This document shows positions 11,801 through 21,545 of a DNA stretch of 64,000 nucleotides, piece after piece; within the stretch, counting starts at the first letter, position 1; each line of letters begins with the position of its first letter. The notes under the pieces were generated by a model. The model saw nothing but the letters and a program-made list of their open reading frames with translations, was not told where the DNA came from and did not search any database. Both the position numbers and the translations under genes were made by a program. This DNA comes from Azolla pinnata (taxonomy: Eukaryota > Streptophyta > Polypodiopsida > Salviniales > Salviniaceae). The stretch covers positions 92,282 through 156,281 of the forward strand of contig JBBBWG010026424.1 in assembly GCA_037176905.1 (NCBI GenBank), read 5' to 3'.

Positions 11801-13814
11801 GAATCACAGAAAGACCCGAATTCTATAAGAATTGTGATCGTAGGGGCATATTGGTACTTACCTCTACATTTCTCAGAGTTTTGTTGCTTACTCCTTCAAA
11901 TACCATAATGATATTTGGTACTGCAGGTATGGCAAGAGTTCTGGATAACTGGAGATAATAACGGGCGAGGTACTGACCCTCCATCAGATCCTACCTGGCC
12001 GCTAGATCACTCGCTTTTCTTAGAGTGTGCAAAAGATACGATAAAGCTTCTCCGCAATTATGCAAGTTTAGCTTTATGGGTAGGAGGAAATGAACAACAT
12101 CCTGCAAGTGATCTAAATGCAGCCCTGGAAGACTGTCTACAGCTCCATCCACATTTCCAGTTTCCAATAAAAACTACAGGCTTAGATTGGCTTCCTAAAT
12201 CAGTGGATCCTAGTGTTTACTTAGATGGAAGTCGCATTTATATTCAAGGCTCCCTGTGGGATGGCTTTGCTGAAGGGAACGGGACCTTGACTGATGGACC
12301 ATATGGGATACAGAACCCCGAAGATTTCTTCAAGGACTCATTTTATTCCTATGGCTTCAATCCAGAAGTTGGGTCGGTTGGTGTTCCAGTGGCAGCTACC
12401 GTGAAGGCAACTATGCCCAAGGAGGCATGGAAGATACCTGATTTTGTGGAGCAAGAAAACGGTTTTATTGCAGAAGTACCCAACCCTACATGGCAATATC
12501 ATAAGTTTTTACCTTATTCATGCCCTGGAAAGGTTCAGGATCAGATAGAATTGTATGGGGAACCCAAGGATCTCGATGATTTCTGTCTAAAGGTAGTATA
12601 GTGCTTTTTTTTTCTCCCTTCTTGAGGCCTCCTTGTGCAGTAACTGAATGTTTACAATTTTGGTTTTGTACTTTTTTACAGGCACAGCTTGCAAACTATG
12701 TGCAATATCGTTCTCTCATGGAAGGGTGGACATCGCGTATGTGGACCAAATATACCGGTGTTCTCATATGGAAGAATCAAAATCCTTGGACAGGGTTACG
12801 TGGACAGTTGTATGATCATCTACATGATCAAACTGGTGGCTTTTTCGGAGTTCGCATAGCATGCGAGCCTATCCATGTTCAATTGAATCTTGACACCTAC
12901 TGTGTGGAGGCAAGTCCTTGTGGTTTAAGTTGTCTGTTACGTTCAAGATGGGCACAGGCCTGCATAATTCTGGTAGAATGACTATGGCTCACACAAAATA
13001 TGCATTTCAGGTAGTTAACACGACGGCTGATGAATTGGAAAATGTTAGTGTGGAAGCGAGTATATGGGACTTGAATGGTGATGTTCAATATCGCCATCTT
13101 GAACATGGTATTTGTGTCACGCCAAAGAAAACTCAAATTACATTCCGAGCGATGTATCCAACTTTGGTGAATGCTCAACCAGTATATTTTCTTCTCCTCA
13201 AGCTTATTAACACTTCGAAGAAGACTTTGTCTAGGAACTTCTATTGGCTCCATGATCGCGGCGGAAATTACAAGGCATTGGAAGGCTTAAGGTCCAAAAA
13301 GGCAGAGATACAACTGGGGGTGAAAATCAGGTTGAAAGGAAAAGATTGGCAGCTCAAGGTCCACGTTGAGAATCGATTGGGAGAGCTATCAAATACAATT
13401 GCCTCTAGCAAAGGGGAGTGGGCACACAAGGAACGTAAAGATGACATATCATCATGCATATGGTCAAGAGCTTGTCCTTGCCTTGCATCAAATAAAGCGT
13501 CGAAGATTTTCCCAGGCAAAGATCAAAGGCATTGCAGCAAAAACCTGAGGAAAGCTCCTGTGGCTTTCTGTCTGCAGTTATCGGTCATCTACCGAGATGG
13601 TGATGGTCAAGAGGCACGCGTTCTTCCGGTGAGCTATTCAGACAATTATTTTTCGCTCGTACCAGGAGAGAAAATGGAGATAGATGTATCTTTTGAAAAT
13701 CCAGAGGGAGCCACCTCTGATCTAACCCTGGTAGTTTCAGGATGGAACATTGATCAGAAAAAGATTGTCTTGTCATCTCCAAAGCAACAGCATATTGAAA
13801 AACAAATACTGTGA
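8819..13814 (+). CDS. EBM: Mannosylglycoprotein endo-beta-mannosidase (GH2), complete, 11 exons
   Basis: Exons: 8819-8991, 9675-9813, 10029-10256, 10565-10623, 10836-10884, 10982-11203, 11310-11479, 11649-11853, 11927-12592, 12682-12909, 13011-13814; 980 residues, all phases consistent. The family hydrolyses the Man-beta-1,4-GlcNAc bond of N-glycan remnants. Diagnostic stretches include [11 protein letters not shown] at the N-terminus, [71 protein letters not shown] and [20 protein letters not shown]. The acid/base Glu lies in ALWVGGNEQ (E471) and the nucleophile Glu in [10 protein letters not shown] (E562), matching the two catalytic Glu of lily EBM as I recall them. A GH2 sugar-binding domain lies N-terminal, the TIM barrel at about 360-700, and the beta-rich C-terminus is in exons 10-11. 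Length is slightly above the usual ~945-955. Intron 10 has a GC donor (GCAAGT). No signal peptide is evident. Confidence 0.95.
9000..9480. repeat. CATGCATTCGTG-type repeats in EBM intron 1
   Basis: Intron 1 (8992-9674) is rich in 'GCATGCAT', 'GCATTCGT' and 'ATACATAC' words, giving degenerate 8-12-bp periodicity over about 9025-9180 and again at 9300-9460. No coding potential. Confidence 0.75.
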
Positions 13815-15733
13815 TTGTAGAGGAAAAGATTAGACGTGATTGTATTATCTGGACATCTCTTTGGGGTTTTAAGAACCACCTCTAATCTAACCCTGTTACT
13901 TTCGTTCTGGATATTAATATAAGCATCATCTTGTCTTTTCCATAAGTGTGTTTGTCGAGAGAATAATTAGGTGTTATTGCGATATCTATCTCCATGTCTA
14001 TGGCATCTGCTCTTTTGCTACTAGTCCTACCTTTAGATTCCTCTCTTTAGTTTGAGCATTGGAATGAACCGTATCTGGACAAGATTTTGATAGTCTCTCA
14101 CATCTGGTGGGATATTTCTTGCATTATGAGTTGTTCCGATCATCTGTCCTCTATGCATTTGAGATATTGTAAGGTTCTCAATTGCCTCCATCATGTCTTC
14201 TTGTTTCGTCTGGCATTTCAGTCATTTTGAGAACTTCTCTTCTATTTTTTCTGCCCAGTCTATTCTTGACATAGAAGAGTTTGGTCTTGACATGATATTA
14301 GTATCATAGCGCATTTCTGAAAGGTCTTGAAGCATTGCATAGTATTGGATATCTGCTATGTGCTGGGACATGATGAACAACATTGTTGAGAGGCTTTTCT
14401 TGCTTAATCAAACAATGCACAATCACATTACTGCCTGTTTAATAGTCGAATGTCCGAGGAGACTTAATGGAGAAGATGGCCAATTAATCTCCAACAAGGT
14501 AGCAATTAGATGAAATTGCGAAAGTTTTCAAATCTCAACAGTTTGACGGGTGATGTATGATATTTAGTATATTGATGAATTTATATATGGATATCTAAGT
14601 TCATGTCCATAACACTTCATGTAGAAAGGAGAACATTGCAAAATGATACCCAAGAAAAAGTTAGGCTGTCGGATTTAGCTGAACAATCCGTTCAATTGGG
14701 CAACAATTGATTGAGATTGAATCAATCTTTGGCTGCTGAAATTAAATCAGTTTTAGTAAAGTGGGATGATTAGATGTGAGAGTTGAATCTGCATTAGTTT
14801 CACAAATGATTAATTTAATGATGATTGATAATAGAGTTGTGGTTTTTCAACTATTTCCCCAGGAAAAAACATAAAGTAGTTCTTGTGGTTTATATATCAG
14901 TTTGAGCAGCAAGGTCTAATCTTTGACTTCTTATGCATCGGGCTTCAGACTTTCCAAAGCTTTACATGCATTAATTTATATAACATCTTCCAAGTCAGAG
15001 TCATTCGAATTGAAATATATAGCTTTAGTCCCCCCAATATGATCCCCATCTTTCCAAATGTCAGATCATGTTACGTGGAGATTTTCCACAAACAAATCTT
15101 GCTGATATGCACACCTGACTTTGGCTGTTATCTTCATGCTATGAAATTAGTTATAACATATTACTTGGTCAATCATGGAATGATAAAATGGGAGTGCTTG
15201 GGAGGAAATATATCATGAGAAGGGTATAATATTTGAAATGAGCGATGTTTCCTTCATCAAAAGCTTGATGAAGATGACTGATGCTGGTTGGCCTCCACAG
15301 TGTTTTGTGACCTGTTGGATCTACGACACTTTGAGACAAATGAAATTTACTGCTACCATAGAGCAAAAACGAAAAAAACACAGAAAGGCAAGTGTAAAAG
15401 TGCCAAGCATATATATAGACAATGTTAAGGTGCCATGGTTTCTTCTTATTTCCTCCATGAATCTTTTCTTTACCAGAGTGTTCAATCCTTTTGCTTTCAA
15501 AATACACGGTCCTCGAGTGTTTAATACACAATAATTTACTTTCATTAAGCATTGTATGAAGGTCTTATTGTTGTTACATTTTAAACTTTTTCGACCGGTA
15601 TATGAAATATATTCAAGGCTGACTGGGATCGAGCCCAATCGAACAGAACCCCCCCTTTTGTTGTTCTACTTGCAAAAGGATTTTATCTCATGCATACGTG
15701 CATTAAAAAGAGGACTGAATTCATAATTTTAGA
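13815..15733. other. Intergenic, 3' of EBM
   Basis: About 1.9 kb of AT-rich sequence without a supportable gene. It includes the EBM 3' UTR. ORFs of 90-127 codons near 15.2-15.6 kb on both strands have no recognisable motif or splice context. Confidence 0.5.
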
Positions 15734-15833
15734 TGAGCAATGCGTGTTTCCAAATCATTTGCAATACAGTTTTCGGAGTGGAAATTACTTACCAGAGCAG
15801 CGAATTCCTTCGGTTTCCAGGATTGTGCATCGG

Positions 15834-17006
15834 CTACGAGACTAGGAGCCAACCATCGGCGTCTTCAAGATCCGAATCATCGCCACAGATAGATCTATCA
15901 GCCACGGATAGATATTGTTGTTCTCCCGCATCCAGCCATTCATTCTTCGCATCAAGAACCGGATCTGCGGCATCATCAGCCTCTACCAGCGGAACATCTT
16001 CGTAAACATTCTCAAAGCCATCGCAAGCATTGGCAGTAGCTGCCGATGACCCATGAAGCGGCGAAATCAGTTGCCCAGAGTCCTTAGAGTCTTTAATACT
16101 AGGCTGGTATGAAGGGGATTGGCATTCTGCAGTTGTAGATCGAGTATGCATCAGTGGAGCTTCAGATCCTCGGTTCGATTCAAGAAGAGGATCATCGTCA
16201 AGCTCTCGGTCACTGCCACGATGGATGGAGCTCTCGATCTCACGATCCACATGCTTGAACCCATCATCATCGTCATCATCGTCATCGTAATCTTCTTCAC
16301 AGCCCTGACATGGTAAACCATAGATGCACCCACTGTGCTTCGCTGCCTTCCTCTTGTTGCTCCGATGCGATCGTAAGGGGGCAATTTGATGCATTCCATT
16401 GGTGATGCGATCGGATCGAGGAGGTGCATGGAGAACCAAATCATCATCATCACGATCATCATCATCATCATCATCGAAGAAGAAGAATGCAACCTCATCA
16501 TCGATCGTGTAATTGTGCCCCTTGATCGCACGAAGATGTTGCCTGGCTTTGCTCCTCTTCGCCTTCCTCTTGGAGTGGGCTTTGATGCGGGCATTTGCTG
16601 TGCTGGGAGCTCTTGCCACAGAGCCTCCCGAAGCTCCGCGAAGGGCCCATACAGAAGACGAGCTTGCTCTGCACTTCTTCTTCTCCTCCTCCTCCTCCTT
16701 CTTCGAAGCACTCCCGATGCTTCGATCCGCATCGCACCGCGCATTGCTAGCTGAATCCAATCTGTTCATCGACACGATTTCCATGTCGAATCTATGCTTC
16801 CTCCCCTTTTGTTTGCATTCCCGATGCCTTTCGCAGGCAATCCGATCCTGAGCTCCCGGTTGCATGATGATTCCTGGGAATCCCTTGCCGATGCGGGAGC
16901 ATTGGCTAGAGCTGCTGCTTGTGCTGCAATGGCGGCTCTTACCACGAGCATGCTTCTTCCTCTCATGCCGTCGACTGCTGCGGAGATGCCTGCACGACAG
17001 CATCAT
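15834..17006 (-). CDS. Hypothetical protein, basic N-half and acidic repeats, intronless
   Basis: An open frame of 390 residues from the first ATG at 17006 (a second ATG follows at 17003) to TAG at 15834-15836. The frame stays open upstream to about 17171 without another ATG. The N-terminal half is rich in Arg, Lys, Ser and Cys, with E(5)K(3) and R/K clusters. Two long Asp runs follow (around residues 180-195 and 245-255). The C-terminus is acidic and less repetitive, ending DADGWLLVS. Basic clusters such as KRKAKRSKAR and SNKRKAAK would suit nuclear localisation, but that is inference. I do not recognise a family. CT-rich sequence at 17250-17276 lies in its likely 5' UTR, and a possible 3'-UTR intron donor (CTGGTAAGTAAT) lies near 15790. 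Low-complexity composition keeps confidence moderate. Confidence 0.5.
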   Translation of the reverse strand: MMLSCRHLRSSRRHERKKHARGKSRHCSTSSSSSQCSRIGKGFPGIIMQPGAQDRIACERHRECKQKGRKHRFDMEIVSMNRLDSASNARCDADRSIGSASKKEEEEEKKKCRASSSSVWALRGASGGSVARAPSTANARIKAHSKRKAKRSKARQHLRAIKGHNYTIDDEVAFFFFDDDDDDDRDDDDLVLHAPPRSDRITNGMHQIAPLRSHRSNKRKAAKHSGCIYGLPCQGCEEDYDDDDDDDDGFKHVDREIESSIHRGSDRELDDDPLLESNRGSEAPLMHTRSTTAECQSPSYQPSIKDSKDSGQLISPLHGSSAATANACDGFENVYEDVPLVEADDAADPVLDAKNEWLDAGEQQYLSVADRSICGDDSDLEDADGWLLVS

Positions 17007-17451
17007 CCTGCTCCTTGCCCCTTCCGCCTCCTGATGCTGCCGCCGACTCCTCCTCCCACTCCGCCTCGTAGCGACCTCTCTACCTGACGGAGAGGAAGGG
17101 CGATCTCTCGCCAGGATGCGCTGTATCTCTTTGGCGCCTCTGCTCGGCCTGCAAGAAGAAGCTCCTGCCAAAAAACAGAAACCTTGCGAGAAGCGTCAGG
17201 GCCATGGAAGCACTGCGAGAAGCAGAAGAGGGAGAGGGGAGAGGGGGGGGGGAGAGAGAGAGAGAGAGAGAGAGAGAAGGAAGGAGGAGAACCTTGCGAT
17301 CTGTTGTGGGCGGCCATCGCCATAGCCTGTGTTCTTTGGAAGCAGGGATTTGTACGCTTGGAGAGGACGACGACGAGCAGGTAACCGGAAAGAGGCGCCC
17401 CTTCACAGGCCCGTTTCACACCTGTCCGGACAACAAGTCTGAAACCAGGAC

Positions 17452-18305
17452 TTTAGGACTTTAGAGGTTTAGGACTTTAGGAATTTAGAGGTTTAGGACT
17501 TTAGGACTTTAGGACTTTAGGACTTTAGAGTTTTAGGACTTTAGGAATTTAGAGGTTTAGGACTTTAGGACTTTAGAGGTTTAGGACTTTAGGAATTTAG
17601 AGGTTTAGGACTTTAGGACTTTAGGACTTTAGGACTTTAGAGTTTTAGGACTTTAGGACTTTAGAGGTTTAGGACTTTAGGACTTTAGAGGTTTAGGACT
17701 TTAGGACTTTAGGACTTTAGAGGTTTAGGACTTTAGGAATTTAGGAATTTAGAGGTTTAGGACTTTAGGACTTTAGGACTTTAGAGTTTTAGGACTTTAG
17801 GACTTCAGAGGTTTAGGACTTTAGGACTTTAGGACTTTAGAGGTTTAGGACTTTGGGACTTTAGGACTTTAGAGGTTTAGGACTTTAGGACTTTAGAGGT
17901 TTAGGACTTTAGGACTTTAGGACTTTAGAGGTTTAGGACTTTGGGACTTTAGGACTTTAGAGGTTTAGGACTTTAGGGCTTTAGGACTTTAGGACTTTAG
18001 AGGTTTAGGACTTTAGGGCTTTAGGACTTTAGAGTTTTAGGACTTTAGGACTTTAGGGCATTAGGACTTTAGGAATTTAGGACTTTAGGACTTTAGGACT
18101 TTAGGACTTTAGAGGTTTAGGACTTTAGGATTTTAGGACTTTAGGGGTTTACGACTTTAGGGCTTTAGGACTTTAGGACTTTAGGACTTTAGCGGTTTAG
18201 GACTTTAGGACTTGAGGACTTTGGGACTTTAGGGGTTTGGGACTTTAGGACTTTAGGGGTTTAGGATTTTAGGACATTATGGCTTTAGGACTTTATGGGT
18301 TTAGG
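17452..18305. repeat. 8-bp telomere-variant array, NNNTTTAG
   Basis: About 850 bp, or roughly 105 units, of an 8-bp repeat in which TTTAG is constant. The three variable bases are mostly GAC, with AGG, GAA and AGT at intervals. The common local order is GAC-GAC-AGG or GAC-GAC-GAC-AGG. It differs from the plant telomere TTTAGGG in having an 8-bp, not 7-bp, period. It decays gradually after about 18200. No open function is seen. Confidence 0.93.
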
Positions 18306-19390
18306 GATTCACATCAAATTATGATTTTCCTGTTCTCGATCCCGTGTATACATATGGATCACACATGCGAATTCGCAACGTTCACAAAGCTACGTCCTCC
18401 AGTCTGTAGATACCTCACGGATGCGTTCCTCCAATACAATAGATGGAAAACGAGGACTTAAATCGTGGACTCTAGTTAGTACACAAACATTTGTTAGATG
18501 TGATATCTAATCGGCTGTGTATCTAGCTCTCGACTCTTATACTCTTGATCGACCGGTCTTTCGGCTTTCCTCCATAAGTTCGTTACTGCCAAGAAACTTA
18601 CGAAACAAGAACAATGCAATCAGTTTGTTTACAGTAACACTTCGAATACTTCAACAGAATATAGTCCTTTTAATGTCGATACATATCTTTTCTTCCAAAT
18701 TGGCAAAGTGGCATTAAAAGATTGTTCTGGCAATCGCTCCTGAGATTCGAGCAAAACCACGGAGAGCAACGATACACGCTTTCGAAACGAATGGGAGAGG
18801 ATCGGGAAGTGGTGCATGCGATGTGGGGCGAGACATGATGGTAGTGCAGTAGACATGTTTTGTATGCATGTATTGCCACGAGCAGCAGCGATTTCTTTCT
18901 TGATCACAAAATAAAACTGCTCGCATTACTTATAACTTGATCACAAATGACCTTTTCACATTTTACTCAAGCAATACATAATAATCCATTAATCATCCGA
19001 TTACGTAATCAGACGTGGGATATCGTTCGATTGTGTAATCGGCGGTGGGAACATTCGACGCAACGGGGGATGATAATCTCCATTCGACACTTTCCTCTGT
19101 AACGAGATCGAAACGGATCTTTGTTCCGAATTCGGTAGCATCGAGATGTCTTCCTCTCCCTAAACACAGACGATCTGATTACGACTTTGACTTGTGAAAA
19201 AGCTCGATCGAGAGCCCATTACAAGGTGGCCCCAACTGGCCCCAACTCATCGTCAGCGTGTATGTTGGTTAGATCCTATGTTCTTGACCAATATCATAAA
19301 CAATGGAACAAATCTCAGAATTCCGGCTCGCGCTGTTGTTAACCCTCTTCCATCGATGACAGATCAGGCTCTATCTAGGCCTCAAATCAG
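18306..19390. other. Intergenic, no gene seen
   Basis: Mixed-composition sequence with short ORFs only. Nothing recognisable on either strand. Confidence 0.5.
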
Positions 19391-19392
19391 AT

Positions 19393-19450
19393 CAGGGTTT
19401 AGGGTTTAGGGTTTAGGGTTTAGGGTTTAGAGTTTAGAGTTTAGGGTTTG
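19393..19450. repeat. Near-perfect TTTAGGG telomere repeat
   Basis: Four to five consecutive perfect GGGTTTA units followed by GAGTTTA variants: a short interstitial block of canonical plant telomere sequence. Confidence 0.93.
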
Positions 19451-19524
19451 TGCTTGAGATTGTATCTCCTCAACTGCCTAGATTAACGGCAAGACGGGAT
19501 TTCGACCATTAGCTGCGCAATCTT

Positions 19525-19960
19525 GGAAACCCTAAACCGGTTTCAGCCATTCGCTCTAATCTGGTCTTGCCAGAAACCCTAAACCGTCAACCTTGAATGT
19601 CGAAGCCCTAAACCCTAATCCGGTTTTCATCCCATTGACTATAATCTAGTCTTGCCAGGGACCCTAAACCTTGAACCCTAAACCTTGAACCCTAAACCTT
19701 GAGCCTTGAACCCTAAACCCTAATCCGGTTTTCATCGCATCGACCAGAATCTGGTCTTGCCAGAAACCCTAAACCTTCGACCTCGAATCTCGAAGCCCTA
19801 AACCCTAATCGGGTTTTCATCCCCATCGACCATACTCTGATCTTGCCAGAAACCCTAAACCTTCAACCTTGAATCGCCAAGCCCTGAACCCTAATCCGGT
19901 TTTCATCCCATTGACCAGAATCTGGTCTTTGCCAGAAACCCTAACCCTAAACCGGCTTCA
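19525..19960. repeat. ~85-110-bp tandem repeat with embedded CCCTAAACC
   Basis: About four degenerate copies. Each carries TCTTGCCAGAAACCCTAAACC, a CTTGAA-type spacer, AAGCCCTAAACCCTAATC, then GGTTTTCATC and CATCGACCA. The telomere motif lies on the opposite strand to the block at 19393-19450, so the two are inverted relative to each other. Confidence 0.85.
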
Positions 19961-20019
19961 GGTAATCTGGTTTTGCTATATATAGATATAATAAATTCCT
20001 GTTTTCGTCCTGAAAAAAC

Positions 20020-20135
20020 AGAAACAAAAAACAAAAAAAACATAAACATAAACGAAAAAAACAAAAAACAGAAACAAAAACGAAAAAAACGAAAAAAACA
20101 AAAAACAAAAACGAAAAAACAAAAAACAGAAAAGA
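20020..20135. repeat. A-rich (AAAAAAC)n-like tract
   Basis: Irregular A-runs separated by C, G or T over about 110 bp, with no coding capacity. Confidence 0.8.
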
Positions 20136-20257
20136 ATCTTTTGCGGAAGAAGGAAAAAAAGTCCCGAGAGGAAGAAGAAGAAGAAAAAAAAAAGACAGCA
20201 AAAGACAGGACGGCAAGAGAGAGAGAGAGTGTTCAATAGCGACCAGGAATTCCAGCG

Positions 20258-21540
20258 ATCGATCGATCGATCGATCGATCGACCGATCCATCCGCTCCCA
20301 CATGTTCCCCTTCGTCTGATCGATCGATCGATCCATCACTGCTACCGCCATCGCCATCGCCATCGCCATCGCCATCGCTCCAGGTTTTCCGTCGCCTTCT
20401 CCATCGATCCAGGTTTCCGTCGCCTTCTCCATTGATCCAGGTTTCCGTCGCCTTCTCCATCGATCCAGGTTTTCCGTCGCCTTCTCCATCGATCCAGGTT
20501 TCTGTCGCCTTTTCATTGATCCAGGTTTCCATCGCCATCTCCATCGATCCAGGTTTTTTGTCGCCTTCTCCATCGATCCAGGTTTCCGTCGTCTTCTCCA
20601 TCGATCCAGGTTTCCATCGCCATCTCCATCGATCCAGGTTTCCGTCGCCTTCTCCATTGATCCAGCTTTCCGTCGCCTTCTCCATTGATCCAGCTTTCCG
20701 TCGCCTTCTCCATCGATCCAGCTTTCCGTCGCCTTCTTCATCGATCCAGGTTTCTGTCGCCATCTCTATCGATCCAGGTTTTTTCTCGCCTTCTCCATCG
20801 ATCCAGGTTTCCGTCGTCTTCTCCATCGATCCAGGATTCTGTCGCCTTTTCATTGATCCAGGTTTCCATCGCCATCTCCATCGACCCAGGTTTCCGTCGC
20901 CTTCTCCATCACTGCAGCTTTGCCATCGCCATCTCCATCGCTCCAGCTTTCCATCGCCATCTCCATCGATCCAGGTTTCCATCGCCATCTCCATCGCTCC
21001 AGCTTTCCATCGCCATCTCCATCGATCCAGGTTTCCGTCGCCTTCTCCATCGATCCAGGTTTTCCGTCGCCTTCTCCATTGATCCAGGTTTTCCGTCGCC
21101 TTCTCCATCGATCCAGGTTTCCGTCGCCATCGCCATCTCCATCGCTCCAGCTTTCTGTCGCAATCTCCATCGATCAAGGTTTCTGTCGCCTTCTCCATCG
21201 ATCCAGGCTTTCCGTCGCCATCTCCATTCATCGATCCAGGTTTTCGGTCGCCATCTCCATCTCCATCGCTCCAGGTTTTCGTCGCCTTTGCCATCACTCC
21301 AGCTTTCTGTCGCCATCTCCATCGATCCAGGTTTCCGTCGCCTTTGCCATCACTCCAGCTTTCTGTCGCCATCTCCATCGATCCAGGTTTCCGTCGCCTT
21401 TGCCATCACTCCAGCTTTCTGTCGCCATCTCCATCGATCCAGGTTTCCGTCGCCTTCTCCATCGATCCAGGTTTCCGTTACCATCTCCGTCGATCCAGGT
21501 TTCCGTCGCCATCTCCATCACTGCAGCCTTCCCATCGCCA
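20258..21540. repeat. 28-bp minisatellite upstream of the PB1 gene, with (GATC)n and (GCCATC)n
   Basis: After CGAT runs at about 20258-20285 and a GCCATC run at about 20345-20378, the 28-bp unit begins (starts GATCCAGGTTTCCGTCGCCT, ends TCTCCATC). Adjacent copies sit at 20406 and 20434. It continues with variants (GCCATCTCCATC, CTTTGCCATCACTCC) for about 1.1 kb, to within a few bases of the PB1 start codon. The unit has no stop in most frames on either strand, so it generates long spurious ORFs. Confidence 0.93.
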
Positions 21541-21545
21541 TCGCC

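Noticed and set aside
15169-15638. Overlapping 98-127-codon ORFs on both strands 3' of EBM
   Set aside because: No motifs, no splice context, typical of chance ORFs in AT-rich DNA.
16513-16851. Plus-strand ORF with a signal-peptide-like start, antisense to the 390-aa ORF
   Set aside because: Shorter, fully antisense to the longer frame, no family match.
20233-21378. 381-codon minus-strand ORF (DGDGKLDRWRWRR-type)
   Set aside because: It is the reverse reading of the 28-bp minisatellite; no sequence outside the repeat supports a gene.
20685-21545. N-terminal extension of the PB1 protein through the minisatellite
   Set aside because: The frame is open but the residues are translated repeat and the first convincing ATG is at 21546. 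Left as a finding, not as coding sequence.
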